A DNA stretch of 48,644 bases from Crocinitomicaceae bacterium (GCA_030833845.1 JAURGK010000018.1:1-48644); one strand, 5' to 3'; shown: positions 34,118 to 43,126, counted from the first letter of the stretch. Notes: generated by a model from the letters alone, not told the origin. A program made the numbers and translations.

Positions 34118-34903
34118 ATGCTCAGCGCATTCATTATTTTGCAAGTACCTTTTTTTATTTTACTGTCCTTATTTCTTCTTTGGCGGGTTAGAAGCAAGGA
34201 TATGCCGGGTAAATTAGCACTTGGGTTCATGTTTTTTTATCTCTTTGTGCTGGGCTTTATATTGTTGCCATACAGGGCAAGGATAAAAAAATACTTCGGC
34301 AATTTTCAAGCTAAAGTCAAGGAAAAAACTGTTGTTGTTCATCAAAGATTAAATCCGAAGGTGACGGCCTGTAGCTGTACAGGAATGCATCTTACTAGGG
34401 ATAGTTATCCCAATAAACATCGCCCAATGGCGATTTCAACTACAAAAAATGGTTATATTTTAAATGATCAAATTTTGCAAAAGAAAATAAAGTCAAAAAA
34501 ATTAGTAAAGGTCATAGAAGGTGATGGATTTTACATGCAAGAAGCCACATATAGTTCACATATTTTAACCCCACTAGCCAACAAACGCTTGTTGGAGTTG
34601 GGTAGGAGATTTCGATCGTTAATTACAAAAGCAGAAAATCAAAAAGATTATTTTGTGGTATCATCTATGACCCGCACTGAAGCCCAACAAGTGGCAGTTA
34701 GAAAAAGTAATCCGGGCCAAGCAACCAAAGATAGGTCGACGCATTCTTATGGCGTGTCGTTTGATATTTCTCGGATCAATTCAAAAGGAGATTGTTTGGT
34801 TTCATACACGGCTTTGCAAACAGCCCTCGAGCAAATGCGCTCTGAAGGTCTTATTCTTTTATGCCCTGAATCAACATGCGTGCATGTTACTGTCGTTAAA
34901 TAA
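34118..34903 (+). CDS. Membrane protein with DUF5715/M15 peptidase-like C-terminal domain
   Basis: A 261-residue protein with two N-terminal TM helices (about 2-23 and 31-51). The C-terminal domain (about 140-261) contains RFRSLI, VVSSMTRTEAQQVAVRKSNP, STHSYGVSFDIS and a terminal CVHVTVV. The S-x-H-x-x-G-x-x-x-D pattern with His209 and Asp216, plus a late His256, matches the zinc-ligand layout of M15 D-Ala-D-Ala peptidases. The overall shape resembles DUF5715 proteins. A cell-wall peptide-cleaving function is therefore plausible. Whether the zinc site and the general base are complete cannot be settled here. It follows the transglutaminase-like gene by 38 nt. Confidence 0.7.
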   Translation: MLSAFIILQVPFFILLSLFLLWRVRSKDMPGKLALGFMFFYLFVLGFILLPYRARIKKYFGNFQAKVKEKTVVVHQRLNPKVTACSCTGMHLTRDSYPNKHRPMAISTTKNGYILNDQILQKKIKSKKLVKVIEGDGFYMQEATYSSHILTPLANKRLLELGRRFRSLITKAENQKDYFVVSSMTRTEAQQVAVRKSNPGQATKDRSTHSYGVSFDISRINSKGDCLVSYTALQTALEQMRSEGLILLCPESTCVHVTVVK

Positions 34904-34906
34904 AAT

Positions 34907-35671
34907 TTATTTGCTTATCTGACTCATAGAATTGATGGTAAAATGCATAGGGCCAACAAAAGCCGTCCCGTAGTATTTGCCTCTACCATTGTGAGTTTGT
35001 TGACCTGCAATACCGATGTATTTATTGTTTAAAGCATTGCTTGAAGTAATGGCCCTGTAGCGCAATATTCCTTCGTTGTAGCCAGCGCTATAAACTTTAA
35101 AACAGGTTTGCAATGGCATTCCTCCAAAAAAATCTTCGAGCAGTTCATATCCATAACCACTAGTAGCAAAGTAGGCTCCAGCACCAGCCATGAAAAATGG
35201 AAGGGCTGTATCTGAAGTGCGCTTTGCTGCTTCTTCGATGCCAATATCCGGTGGGTCTCCTGCGGAACTGCCATGTGATCCACAAGCATTGAAATACATG
35301 ATCAGTGGCTTATTTTTGAATTTGACCTCTTTAGCTATTGTGCTGGCATAAACAAATTCATTGACATACATGCCACCGAATTCCCCATCAAAGCCTCCAT
35401 TGGCGAAGCCGTGGCCAGTGTAGATCAAAAATGAGCAATTCATTGCCTTTGCTTTGATATCAGCCCAGTGCGCATTGGGAAAATAGAATTTATAGACAAA
35501 CACCCCATTTTCTCTAAAAATTTCAGCCAGACCATCTAAATGACCAATGGAATGTTCCAAGGCATCTTGCCCCACGATGAGCACAGCAGTTTTTTGATTA
35601 GCGAGTGGGGTAGTTTGGGCATTACTTAGCGTCAATACCATAAAAAAGACGATGGCAATTCTTAGTTTCAT
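34907..35671 (-). CDS. Secreted clan-CD (caspase-like) cysteine protease domain protein
   Basis: A 254-residue exported protein (signal peptide MKLRIAIVFFMVLTLSNAQ). The core starts with strand TAVLIVGQDALEH, then a helix and strand (FLIYTGHGFANG) ending in His87. A second strand (KPLIMYFNACGSHGSS) ends in Cys130. A His-Gly after a hydrophobic strand and an A-C-G after another are the layout of clan CD peptidases (caspases, gingipains, CHAT). A later segment, FFMAGAGAYFATSGYGYELL, matches the conserved strand of that fold. It is small, with no extra domain. It converges on the M15-like gene with a 3-nt gap. Specificity is unknown. Confidence 0.75.
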   Translation of the reverse strand: MKLRIAIVFFMVLTLSNAQTTPLANQKTAVLIVGQDALEHSIGHLDGLAEIFRENGVFVYKFYFPNAHWADIKAKAMNCSFLIYTGHGFANGGFDGEFGGMYVNEFVYASTIAKEVKFKNKPLIMYFNACGSHGSSAGDPPDIGIEEAAKRTSDTALPFFMAGAGAYFATSGYGYELLEDFFGGMPLQTCFKVYSAGYNEGILRYRAITSSNALNNKYIGIAGQQTHNGRGKYYGTAFVGPMHFTINSMSQISK

Positions 35672-35697
35672 AAGTATAAAATGGCTACTTGTAAATT

Positions 35698-35724
35698 TGT
35701 TACAACTTTTAGTACTTATCTTCG
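35698..35724 (+). promoter_or_regulatory. Possible MFS gene promoter
   Basis: TTG (35698-35700), a 16-nt spacer and TATCTTCG (35717-35724; one mismatch to TAnnTTTG) lie 16 nt before the ATG at 35741. This favours 35741 over 35681 as the start. A perfect TAAATTTG also occurs at 35693-35700. Confidence 0.4.
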
Positions 35725-35740
35725 CAGTTCAAAAATTGAC

Positions 35741-36970
35741 ATGTCAAAAATCAATCCAAAATCAGCCATAGTATTTATTCTGATCACCATCTGTCTTGAT
35801 TCTATTGGGCTAGGCATTATTATTCCTTCTTTTCCGACACTCATTTCAGAAACGGCCCATGTGCGCTTAGAGGAAGCTTCTAAGTATTTCGGTTGGGTGA
35901 TGGGTGCTTATGCATTTATGCAATTCGTATGCTCCCCATTGATTGGCAATCTCAGTGATCGTTATGGCAGACGCCCCATTTTATTGACATCAGTGTTGGG
36001 AATGAGCCTAGATTATATGGTCATGTACTTTGCTCCTTCTTTGTTTTGGTTGGTGCTTGGTAGGGCAATTTCAGGCATTTTTGGAGCAAGCTTCACTTCG
36101 GCTGCGGCTTATATTGCAGATATCTCTACAGAAGAAAACCGAGCCAAGAATTTTGGTATGATTGGCGCTGCCTTCGGAATAGGTTTTGTCATTGGGCCTG
36201 CCATTGGAGGGCTACTCTCCGATTTTGGCTCCAGAATGCCTTTTTTGGTGGCGGCCATATTTTCAATGACTAATTTTATTTACGGCTTTTTTGTATTAAA
36301 AGAATCCCTGCCAGCAGAAAATCGACGCAAATTTGAATGGAAAAGAGCCAACCCATTTGGTGCCTTGCAGCAAATCAAGCGTTTTGAGAAATTGAAGTAT
36401 CTATTTATAGTTTCGTTTTTGGCAATACTCACTTCGATGTGTGTGCATTCTACATGGAATTTCTATACAATGGAAAAGTTTGCTTGGACCATCAAGGATG
36501 TCGGCATTTCATTGGCGGTAGTAGGGGTTTGTTTTGGCTTGGTTCAAGGTGCTTTTACAGGACCAATTGTAGGAAAAATAGGACAAAAAAATGCAGCACA
36601 ATTCGGGATTCTCATCACGGTGTTTGTTTTGATTGGCATTGGATTCATTAACCAAGGCTGGATGATGTATGCCATTATTCTGCCATATGCTTTCACAGGC
36701 CTTGTAGATCCGGCTATACGCTCTATTGTATCGGGCCAAGTACAAAGCAACGAGCAAGGAGAATTGCAAGGAATTTTCACAAGCCTCATGAGCCTAGCTG
36801 AAATCATTGGCCCGCCCATGTATATGTGGTTCTACTACAACTATAAAAATAGTATTCCAGGCTCAAATCTTGGTCTAGGCACCCCATTCTGGCTAGCAGG
36901 CCTCATTGGACTAGCCGCCTATATACTGATTTCCTGGACCTTGAGGGGGTATGGGAAAAAGGATATTTGA
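35741..36970 (+). CDS. MFS transporter, TCR/Tet-type drug efflux family
   Basis: A 409-residue 12-helix major facilitator protein starting at MSKINPKSAIVFILITICLD. An upstream ATG at 35681 would add 20 polar residues and overlap the probable promoter. The helix-1 motif DSIGLGIIIPSFPTL and the loop 2-3 motif GNLSDRYGRRPILL are typical of the TetA/TCR group. GRAISGIFGASFTSAAAYIAD (helix 4), GFVIGPAIGGLLSDFG (motif C, antiporter type) and a weak repeat of motif A in the second half (GPIVGKIGQKNAAQFGIL) follow. It is likely a proton-coupled exporter of small molecules. Its substrate is unknown, and it has no local regulator. Confidence 0.92.
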   Translation: MSKINPKSAIVFILITICLDSIGLGIIIPSFPTLISETAHVRLEEASKYFGWVMGAYAFMQFVCSPLIGNLSDRYGRRPILLTSVLGMSLDYMVMYFAPSLFWLVLGRAISGIFGASFTSAAAYIADISTEENRAKNFGMIGAAFGIGFVIGPAIGGLLSDFGSRMPFLVAAIFSMTNFIYGFFVLKESLPAENRRKFEWKRANPFGALQQIKRFEKLKYLFIVSFLAILTSMCVHSTWNFYTMEKFAWTIKDVGISLAVVGVCFGLVQGAFTGPIVGKIGQKNAAQFGILITVFVLIGIGFINQGWMMYAIILPYAFTGLVDPAIRSIVSGQVQSNEQGELQGIFTSLMSLAEIIGPPMYMWFYYNYKNSIPGSNLGLGTPFWLAGLIGLAAYILISWTLRGYGKKDI

Positions 36971-36973
36971 TTT

Positions 36974-38650
36974 CTATAAACCTATTAAGGTACGGATTTC
37001 GGCCGCGGTTAGTGCGTTTTTTAGTTCCTTTTTAATCGGTTTATATTTTTCGGCAGAATTAACAAGCATACCTTCGATCGCCACATTTATTTTAATTAAG
37101 TCATCAATGGTTGAAATTAAATTATTGTATGAGGCTGTTTTTAAATTAGATCTTGAGTCAGATTTAAGTAATTCGGCTATCCTACTAATTTCTTCAGCAT
37201 CCTTTGACTGTGCCATTAAGGAAGAAATATTCTGACTTTTTGATTGACATGGTGTTATTTTATCTTTTAACAGCTCTTTTAATTTAGCATTGTATGTAGA
37301 TAAGGTATCTGTAAGAGACCAGGTCGTTGACGTTATTAAATTTTGCAACCTTGTATTTTCTTGTTCACAATTCGTGAGCGCATAATCTGAATGAATGCTA
37401 TTTTTCAATTCATTTGCCCGATCTTCATGGGTTTTCAAGTCATTCTTTAACCATTCATACTCGGCAAGTTTTGGGAATTCAGTAACGCCAAAATCATTGG
37501 TAAAAACTTTCTCAATGTCGCCCATTATGCTCATTAATTCAGATTGTTTGTCTTGCTGATTTTTTATTGAACGGTTGAGTTCAGAAAGTTTTAATAGGGC
37601 ATTATTATATGATTTGGATACGTTCTCGGAGTTAATACTCTTGTACATTTTTGTGATTTCATCAATGCGTTCAATATCTGATTTAATTATTTTATTTCGA
37701 ACATCAGAATATGGTACAGAATTGCTTGTGTTGAATTTGTTGCCATATTTAAATTCTTTGTGATTATCTAAATTAATTTGATGCGAATGCGGCACACTTG
37801 GGTCAATTTCATTCCATTGATCAATTGAGGTAAAACCTGCTTGGGCGAGTGAGTTCAACTTTTGGTATTGAACATACTTTATTTTGTTATATTTTTTTAC
37901 ATCAAATGACCCTTTTCCATTTAAATGACCAAAGAAGCCGTCACCCCAAATTTGCTCTAAGTATTCATTGCCTGCCTGATATGGGATGGTATCAGTGGTC
38001 ACGTATATGGGGTCTAATTTCATTAAAGTTTCCTTCAATTCAACTCTTTTCACCTCTTGGCCATTGACTAATCCAACAAATAAACTTACCACATCATTTT
38101 CATCGAAATACAATTCAATTGTCTCGCCATTCTTGTTTTCAACAAGTTTCTTGTGTAAGAAGCCTTTTGGTGAAAATTCAGCAGATACTGACAATTTTTC
38201 TTCACTATTGATATGCTCAAAATGATTAGCGAATTGTCCATGTACATACGAAACTCTGGTGGTAGAATTATACCCGGCATAGTCAAACTCCATTAAAAAA
38301 ACGCCATTAGGAATTCCTTGATCAAAGGTGCCAGTAAGTTTTTGATGTAATGCATATCCTTTTACTTTGCCTTCTAATGTATATATCCATTGCCCTTGAA
38401 TTTCTCCATCTTTAAAACTGCCTGTTACGTTACAAGCTAACCAATTGGAACCAACTTGTTTTTCATATTTAAATTTGAAGTCACCATTAAATATGCGCTT
38501 ACCGTTATTATTTATATAGCTGTATTCTGCCTCTCCTTCATTTTCGTACCACTTGTATGGACCATTGTATTTTTCAAGAGATTGTGCGTTGCAGTCCATG
38601 AAGGTTAAAAGGATACTAAGCGTTAGAAGGGCAAGATTAAGTTGTTTCAT
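36974..38650 (-). CDS. Secreted protein with MORN-like repeats and coiled-coil C-terminus
   Basis: A 558-residue exported protein (signal peptide ending MDCNAQ). The N-terminal half holds MORN-like units (NGKRIFNGDFKFKYEK, VTGSFKDGEIQGQWIYT, LTGTFDQGIPNGVFLMEFDY), each with the G-x-F/Y-x-x-G-x-x-x-G pattern of MORN or the toxin-antitoxin-like repeats. The C-terminal half (about 300-558) is charged and helical, with long coiled-coil stretches (LLKLSELNRSIKNQQDKQSE, ENTRLQNLITSTTWSL). No enzymatic motif was recognised. It is transcribed divergently from the 38810 gene, with the 38704-38763 inverted repeat between them. The function is unknown; a structural envelope role is plausible. Confidence 0.7.
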   Translation of the reverse strand: MKQLNLALLTLSILLTFMDCNAQSLEKYNGPYKWYENEGEAEYSYINNNGKRIFNGDFKFKYEKQVGSNWLACNVTGSFKDGEIQGQWIYTLEGKVKGYALHQKLTGTFDQGIPNGVFLMEFDYAGYNSTTRVSYVHGQFANHFEHINSEEKLSVSAEFSPKGFLHKKLVENKNGETIELYFDENDVVSLFVGLVNGQEVKRVELKETLMKLDPIYVTTDTIPYQAGNEYLEQIWGDGFFGHLNGKGSFDVKKYNKIKYVQYQKLNSLAQAGFTSIDQWNEIDPSVPHSHQINLDNHKEFKYGNKFNTSNSVPYSDVRNKIIKSDIERIDEITKMYKSINSENVSKSYNNALLKLSELNRSIKNQQDKQSELMSIMGDIEKVFTNDFGVTEFPKLAEYEWLKNDLKTHEDRANELKNSIHSDYALTNCEQENTRLQNLITSTTWSLTDTLSTYNAKLKELLKDKITPCQSKSQNISSLMAQSKDAEEISRIAELLKSDSRSNLKTASYNNLISTIDDLIKINVAIEGMLVNSAEKYKPIKKELKNALTAAEIRTLIGL

Positions 38651-38703
38651 TTATTTTAAATTGATTAGTTTGTACGTAAATGTAAATAGAATAAAACAGA
38701 ATA

Positions 38704-38763
38704 AAGATACATAAATGATACATATACTAAAATGCACTTAAGATTGTATCATAAATGTATCTT
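38704..38763. promoter_or_regulatory. Large inverted repeat of paired GATACA/TGTATC half-sites (candidate operator)
   Basis: Left arm 38704-38722 and right arm 38745-38763 (19 bp each) are reverse complements except for two central bases. Inside the arms, GATACA occurs at 38706 and 38717, and TGTATC at 38745 and 38756, each pair 11 bp apart (about one helical turn). It sits in the 159-bp gap between two divergent genes, so joint control by one regulator is plausible. A stable RNA hairpin is the alternative. Confidence 0.6.
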
Positions 38764-38809
38764 AACTTGAAATTGTTTTTACAATATTTGCTCATTCTTA
38801 AAAAACAAT

Positions 38810-40342
38810 ATGATGAAGTTTTATTATTTGATACTTTTTTGTTTAAGCCAGCTCATAGCAAAAGCTCAATATGATGTATATAAAGGGCAAGCGCATTATG
38901 AATCAGGAACAGATGGTTATACTATTAGTAAGTTCACGATTGATATTATGAACAACACGCCCTACACATTGACCGAGGTAAAAATGCACGTTTATATAAT
39001 CGATGATTATGGTCGCATGAAACATGACAAAGTACATACTTTCAAGGTAAATATTGAACCTTTTGAATGGGGAAAAACTCCCAATGTGCCTTTGCAAAAC
39101 AGAAGGATATTATGGTATTACAGAAGTTTTGAAGGGTTGAATTGGGAGGCGGAAATTCTGGATTACAAAGTCTATAAATCTCCAGCCCAAATTCAAGAAG
39201 AAAAGCAAGAAGCTCAGCGGCAAAAGGAAGAACAAGAACGCCTTGAACGAGAACGCATAGAACAGGCTAGAATCTTGGCAGAACAACAAGCCCTTCAAAG
39301 AAAAATTAATGAGACATTATTGACTGCCAACACCTATTATGATCAAAATAAACTCAGAGAAGCTAATATTTATTTCAATGAAGTGCTCCAATTAGAGCCC
39401 GACAATAGAGAGGCTAAGCGCAAGACTAAAGAAATTGATGAGTTTTTTGCACTTCGTGCCGGAAATGGCTACTTATATCGCAATGACCACAAGTCTGATT
39501 TAGATCAATTAAAATTATTGTTGTCCAAAGAGTTAAATATGTTAAGTACACAAAGTAAAGACGGCCAAATCTCACTTAAAATAAACGTACTTTTTGATAC
39601 AAACGGAAATAATATTTCTCGCATTGATTGTACTCCTGCAACAACAATTAACTCCAAGCTCGAGACACTTTTACAACAATCTCTTAGGGCCCCTCAAAAG
39701 TTTGGTTATTTTGTCAGTGCGCATGACCAAATTGAAATTAACTTGAGTTGGAAATCGGATCAGGAATTGGTAATATCAAACGGTGAGGGTATCAATGGAA
39801 CCGGGAGTCTTTTTGAGCGAAATGCTGAGGAGTTGAAAAAATATATCGAATCACAACATTACAAATACGGGGATTTCACTTTTGAAATAAAGAATAAAAA
39901 CCTGCTCATAGATGGTTCAAAAACGGAACTTTCGGATATCTATTTTATTGATTACAAGCTGAATGCGGGTCCGCAATATGCATTTTACTCTCTAATATTG
40001 CCAGGTTGGGGAGCGGCCAAAGTTTCAAGTGGTGAAAATGGATACTTAACAGGCACCGCCTATTTATTGGCGCTCGGTGCAGCTGGCCTTACCAAAATAA
40101 TGGAAAGAGCAGATTATCAAATATATCTCGATTCTCAAACACAAAATGATGCTGAAACAGCTTACAGTGCGGCAAATTTTGATCGGAAGTTATTTTTAAT
40201 GTCCATAGGTGTAGTTGGGATCAGTTACGTCTATGACTTTAGTTGGTCGCTGGTCCGAGGATTCTCTAATGTTCAAAAAGCCCATCAGTTCAAAAAAGAA
40301 TTAAAACAAAGTCCAAAACTTGTAAAACAAGCATCACTATGA
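38810..40342 (+). CDS. Exported protein with coiled coil, TPR-like segment and membrane-inserting C-terminus
   Basis: A 510-residue protein with a signal peptide (MMKFYYLILFCLSQLIAKAQ). Residues about 125-165 form a Gln/Glu/Arg-rich coiled coil. A TPR-like pair follows (about 165-205: LTANTYYDQNKLREANIYF, EVLQLEPDNREAKRKTKEID). A middle region of mixed strands (about 215-375) leads to hydrophobic C-terminal segments (FYSLILPGWGAAKVSSGE, YLTGTAYLLALGAAGLTK, FLMSIGVVGISYVYDFSWSL). The ILPGWG motif recalls DUF5683-type proteins, where it precedes short hydrophobic helices. It overlaps the GEVED lipoprotein gene by 4 nt (ATGA). The function is unknown. Confidence 0.65.
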   Translation: MMKFYYLILFCLSQLIAKAQYDVYKGQAHYESGTDGYTISKFTIDIMNNTPYTLTEVKMHVYIIDDYGRMKHDKVHTFKVNIEPFEWGKTPNVPLQNRRILWYYRSFEGLNWEAEILDYKVYKSPAQIQEEKQEAQRQKEEQERLERERIEQARILAEQQALQRKINETLLTANTYYDQNKLREANIYFNEVLQLEPDNREAKRKTKEIDEFFALRAGNGYLYRNDHKSDLDQLKLLLSKELNMLSTQSKDGQISLKINVLFDTNGNNISRIDCTPATTINSKLETLLQQSLRAPQKFGYFVSAHDQIEINLSWKSDQELVISNGEGINGTGSLFERNAEELKKYIESQHYKYGDFTFEIKNKNLLIDGSKTELSDIYFIDYKLNAGPQYAFYSLILPGWGAAKVSSGENGYLTGTAYLLALGAAGLTKIMERADYQIYLDSQTQNDAETAYSAANFDRKLFLMSIGVVGISYVYDFSWSLVRGFSNVQKAHQFKKELKQSPKLVKQASL

Positions 40343-40866
40343 AATCAATTTTAACTTTTTCTTATTTATCTTGCTTCACTCTTTTCTTACTTGTTGGCTG
40401 TACAAAAGATGATTTTACTTGGAATGTGAAGAAACGAGGCTGTTATATCGGCTTTTACAGTTCAGACTATGATTATTTTAATTTAGTTAGCATTGGTGAT
40501 ATGTACAATAACACTGGTGGCACAGGCCCAAGTAATTATTATTTAGATAAGCCTATTGAATTACAAGTGGGTCAATCCTATGAATTGCATACTGTTTTTC
40601 AGACTACGGAGAATTTCATTATGGCCTATGCGTATTTTGATTGGAATGCAGACGGGGATTTTTCAGATGCCGAAGAAAGCATCCTAATTTCGAATAATCC
40701 TGCCAATAACGATAATGTAATCACCATTACTGTGCCAGCCAATGCGAAGAAAAAAGCATCGAATGCAAGATTTGTACTCAGGACTGGAAGTTCGGCTGCC
40801 AATAATCCATGCAAAGAATATGAAACTTACGGAGAAGTCGAAGATTACCCTTTAGTAGTTAAATAG
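40339..40866 (+). CDS. Lipoprotein with GEVED domain
   Basis: A 175-residue protein whose signal sequence ends in a lipobox (FLLVGC, Cys at about 21), so it is probably lipid-anchored. The rest is a GEVED domain: AYAYFDWNADGDFSDAEESI (D-W-N-x-D-G-D-F), VITITVPANAK, ARFVLRT, and the closing YGEVEDYPLVV. GEVED modules are common, often as repeats, in secreted and T9SS-exported Bacteroidota proteins, and are thought to be structural or binding domains. Here it stands almost alone, which is unusual. It overlaps the upstream gene by ATGA, so the two are probably co-expressed. Confidence 0.85.
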   Translation: MKSILTFSYLSCFTLFLLVGCTKDDFTWNVKKRGCYIGFYSSDYDYFNLVSIGDMYNNTGGTGPSNYYLDKPIELQVGQSYELHTVFQTTENFIMAYAYFDWNADGDFSDAEESILISNNPANNDNVITITVPANAKKKASNARFVLRTGSSAANNPCKEYETYGEVEDYPLVVK

Positions 40867-40920
40867 CAAGAATTCAAATAATTAATTATATTCGCTGAAA
40901 GTGGATCTAAAAATTTGGTT

Positions 40921-41100
40921 ATGATTCAAATTGCTATCATCGTTGCTGTTGTTGTTTTTATTGGCTATTTCTTAAGCGGTAACAGCTTTGAAAGTTCTTT
41001 ACGACAAGGATTGGGTTCTGGATTAAGTTGCCTTTTCACCTTGATTCTCATTGTAGTAGTGCTCATATTGGTTATTCTTGGCGCATTGGTTTATGGCTAA
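40921..41100 (+). CDS. Small two-TM membrane protein
   Basis: A 59-residue protein (MIQIAIIVAVVVFIGYFLSG then FTLILIVVVLILVILGALVYG). Two hydrophobic helices (about 2-18 and 37-58) are joined by a short loop with a Gly/Ser-rich segment (SSLRQGLGSGLS). The ATG at 40921 is used; an in-frame TTG two codons upstream is unnecessary. It lies 54 nt after the GEVED gene, and its 3' end overlaps the convergent large membrane protein gene by 29 nt. No function is assigned. A small membrane partner or toxin-like peptide are both possible but unproven. Confidence 0.55.
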   Translation: MIQIAIIVAVVVFIGYFLSGNSFESSLRQGLGSGLSCLFTLILIVVVLILVILGALVYG

Positions 41101-43126
41101 ATTGTTTCCAGAAGGAGCGAAGATTGCTTCCTTCATGCATGAAAGCTGATCCAACCATCGCATAAATGAGGATAAACGAAAGCACAAAAGTAAATTGTGG
41201 ATCGAGCATCATTGTTCCAATGAGTAGGACTATAAAAAAGGTATACAACCCAATGTTTCTTAAAAAGCTAGCCACTTGAATATTTGTTTCAATTGCGCTT
41301 CCAATTTGTGTGCATTTAGCCAATTGAATTTGTAATTTTTCCGTGTAGTATTTGCGTTTACGCTTAAATTCTTTATGAATAAGTTCATTGCTGCCTTCAA
41401 TTCTTGTGCGCATTTCGTTGGCCAAGGCATCCTCTTCTCTACGGTTCCAAGCCAAGGCTTTATTAATTTCTGAGAAAAGCGTTTCAATTTTCAAGATGAT
41501 TACAAAACGTTTGATCAGGACAGAAATATAGAGTACAGAACAAATAATACTACCAATAGCGACTAAAAAAAGATATTCCTGTTCATCCCAACCTTTTTTG
41601 GTCATGCAATAATACTTAATGAAATTATCCTTGTTGTGCTTCTGTAGTATTCTCAATACCTCAGTGCGATTATGGCCTGAAAGTGTAAAAATTCGATTTT
41701 TATTTTCATTGTAAATTTCAACGAGCTTCAATTGGTCTTTGAGTTCAATAAGTTGAGCGCATTTTTTTTCCGAAATGACCTTGAGGTTCGTTGTCACTAC
41801 ATTTTCTTGAATATTGCTATCCATTCCGACCCTATTAGCAACCAACATGGAGTTTCGTATCTGCAGGATTTTATAAGTCAAATTATCAATTTCAATTTTT
41901 AATTTTTCTTCTTCTTCTTTAATTTTGCTTAATTGTAGGATTTTAAAGATATCTGGTATGTCATTGTAATTGCTTGGCTTCTCTTTATAAAAGTAAGAGA
42001 ATATGTTATAGTGTCTTTGTCTTGCCCATTCTTGGAAAATACCTTGAATTTGAGAATTCTTTTTTTCAATTTTTTCATTTTTTCCATTATCCCACCATAG
42101 ATTAAAATTTTGTAACATTTTGGTATGAATTTCATTTTGAATTTGCTTGAAATCCGTTTGGCTCTGGGTATTTCTATTTTGTAGTTGGTTTCTCTGATGC
42201 CAAGTCTGATTGTGGATTCCATGTTGAGCTGTATTGGTTGAGTTTGGCTCATTAGCAGTTTTGAGTAACTCTACAGGGACAACTTTTAGTTGAGTGATTA
42301 AATCTTTGTAATCCAAAGAATCTTTTACTTTTTTTAAAGCCTCTAAATCCAATCCACTGCTTTTCATTTCAATTTCGTCAATATGCCTAAAAGCATCAAT
42401 ACTTTCAGGACTAGTGAGTTCAATGAAAGTCCCAAAAGTGAGGGCTCCAATAAAAACGGATTCAATGAGAAGAGTTTCTACACGTTGCTTGTAAATATTT
42501 GCATTTCGTTCTAATTCAAAAATTAAGTCATCATTGACATAATAGCTTTCTGATTCTTGTTTTTCATCATATAGCAGCGACATAAAATCAGTCACCTCCT
42601 GCTCGCTGAATTTCTTGTTGTTAAAGGTGATATGCTTGATACCTTTACTTATAAAATTCATACGGTAAACCCTAAATGAAAGGCCATAGATGACCGTAAG
42701 GACCAATTGGATAATTGTCGAATAATTGCTCAATGAAGTCCCTTTCAAATATTCTAAGAAGAAAAGTGTAGGAAGGAAAAACAGAAAACTCGCAAGTATG
42801 ACAAAAAAGTAGTAGGGCGAATGCGAAAAGTTAGAGGAATACTGAAAATTACTATTTCCGTAGGTCTCATCTACTTTAAGCCTCATTTCAATGAAATTGA
42901 TTATGCTCTTTTTGCGCCGCCCAGTACTGTATATAGTAAGGATGAGAGAAATAATGTTTAAAATGCAGAATAAGACAAAAATAAAAATCTGATGGTCTTT
43001 TTCAACTTGTCTGATTTCTATTTGCCAATAAATAAAAATGAGCACAAATATTCTCACTATAAATTCGGGTATGAGGTTTTTTTGATTATGTTCAAATTCA
43101 ATGTGCAGATTATTCTTCTTTTCCAT
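41072..43126 (-). CDS. Large multi-pass membrane protein with coiled-coil middle, unknown function
   Basis: A 684-residue protein not matched to a family. Four to five N-terminal TM helices (about 20-38, 45-65, 105-125, 135-155, then a weaker one near 220) are followed by a long soluble region (about 250-510) rich in Asn, Gln and Lys, with coiled-coil segments (KIKEEEEKLKIEIDNLTYKI). A TM pair (about 520-545) and a second coiled region (about 560-620) precede C-terminal helices (IGLYTFFIVLLIGTMMLD, FTFVLSFILIYAMVGSAFM). No active-site motif was seen. It follows PrsW by 7 nt on the minus strand, so PrsW could cleave it or share its regulation; this is inference. Confidence 0.65.
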   Translation of the reverse strand: MEKKNNLHIEFEHNQKNLIPEFIVRIFVLIFIYWQIEIRQVEKDHQIFIFVLFCILNIISLILTIYSTGRRKKSIINFIEMRLKVDETYGNSNFQYSSNFSHSPYYFFVILASFLFFLPTLFFLEYLKGTSLSNYSTIIQLVLTVIYGLSFRVYRMNFISKGIKHITFNNKKFSEQEVTDFMSLLYDEKQESESYYVNDDLIFELERNANIYKQRVETLLIESVFIGALTFGTFIELTSPESIDAFRHIDEIEMKSSGLDLEALKKVKDSLDYKDLITQLKVVPVELLKTANEPNSTNTAQHGIHNQTWHQRNQLQNRNTQSQTDFKQIQNEIHTKMLQNFNLWWDNGKNEKIEKKNSQIQGIFQEWARQRHYNIFSYFYKEKPSNYNDIPDIFKILQLSKIKEEEEKLKIEIDNLTYKILQIRNSMLVANRVGMDSNIQENVVTTNLKVISEKKCAQLIELKDQLKLVEIYNENKNRIFTLSGHNRTEVLRILQKHNKDNFIKYYCMTKKGWDEQEYLFLVAIGSIICSVLYISVLIKRFVIILKIETLFSEINKALAWNRREEDALANEMRTRIEGSNELIHKEFKRKRKYYTEKLQIQLAKCTQIGSAIETNIQVASFLRNIGLYTFFIVLLIGTMMLDPQFTFVLSFILIYAMVGSAFMHEGSNLRSFWKQFSHKPMRQE

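Noticed and set aside
34893..34914. AT-only inverted repeat between the M15-like and clan-CD genes as a terminator
   Set aside because: Arms are AAATAAA and TTTATTT with a one-base spacer; no stable hairpin and no clear T run.
36951..37235. Plus-strand open frame after the MFS gene
   Set aside because: It runs antisense to the 3' end of the secreted MORN-like gene, which has a signal peptide and coherent composition.
41929..42252. Minus-strand open frame within the large membrane protein gene
   Set aside because: It is another frame on the same strand inside a longer coherent protein.
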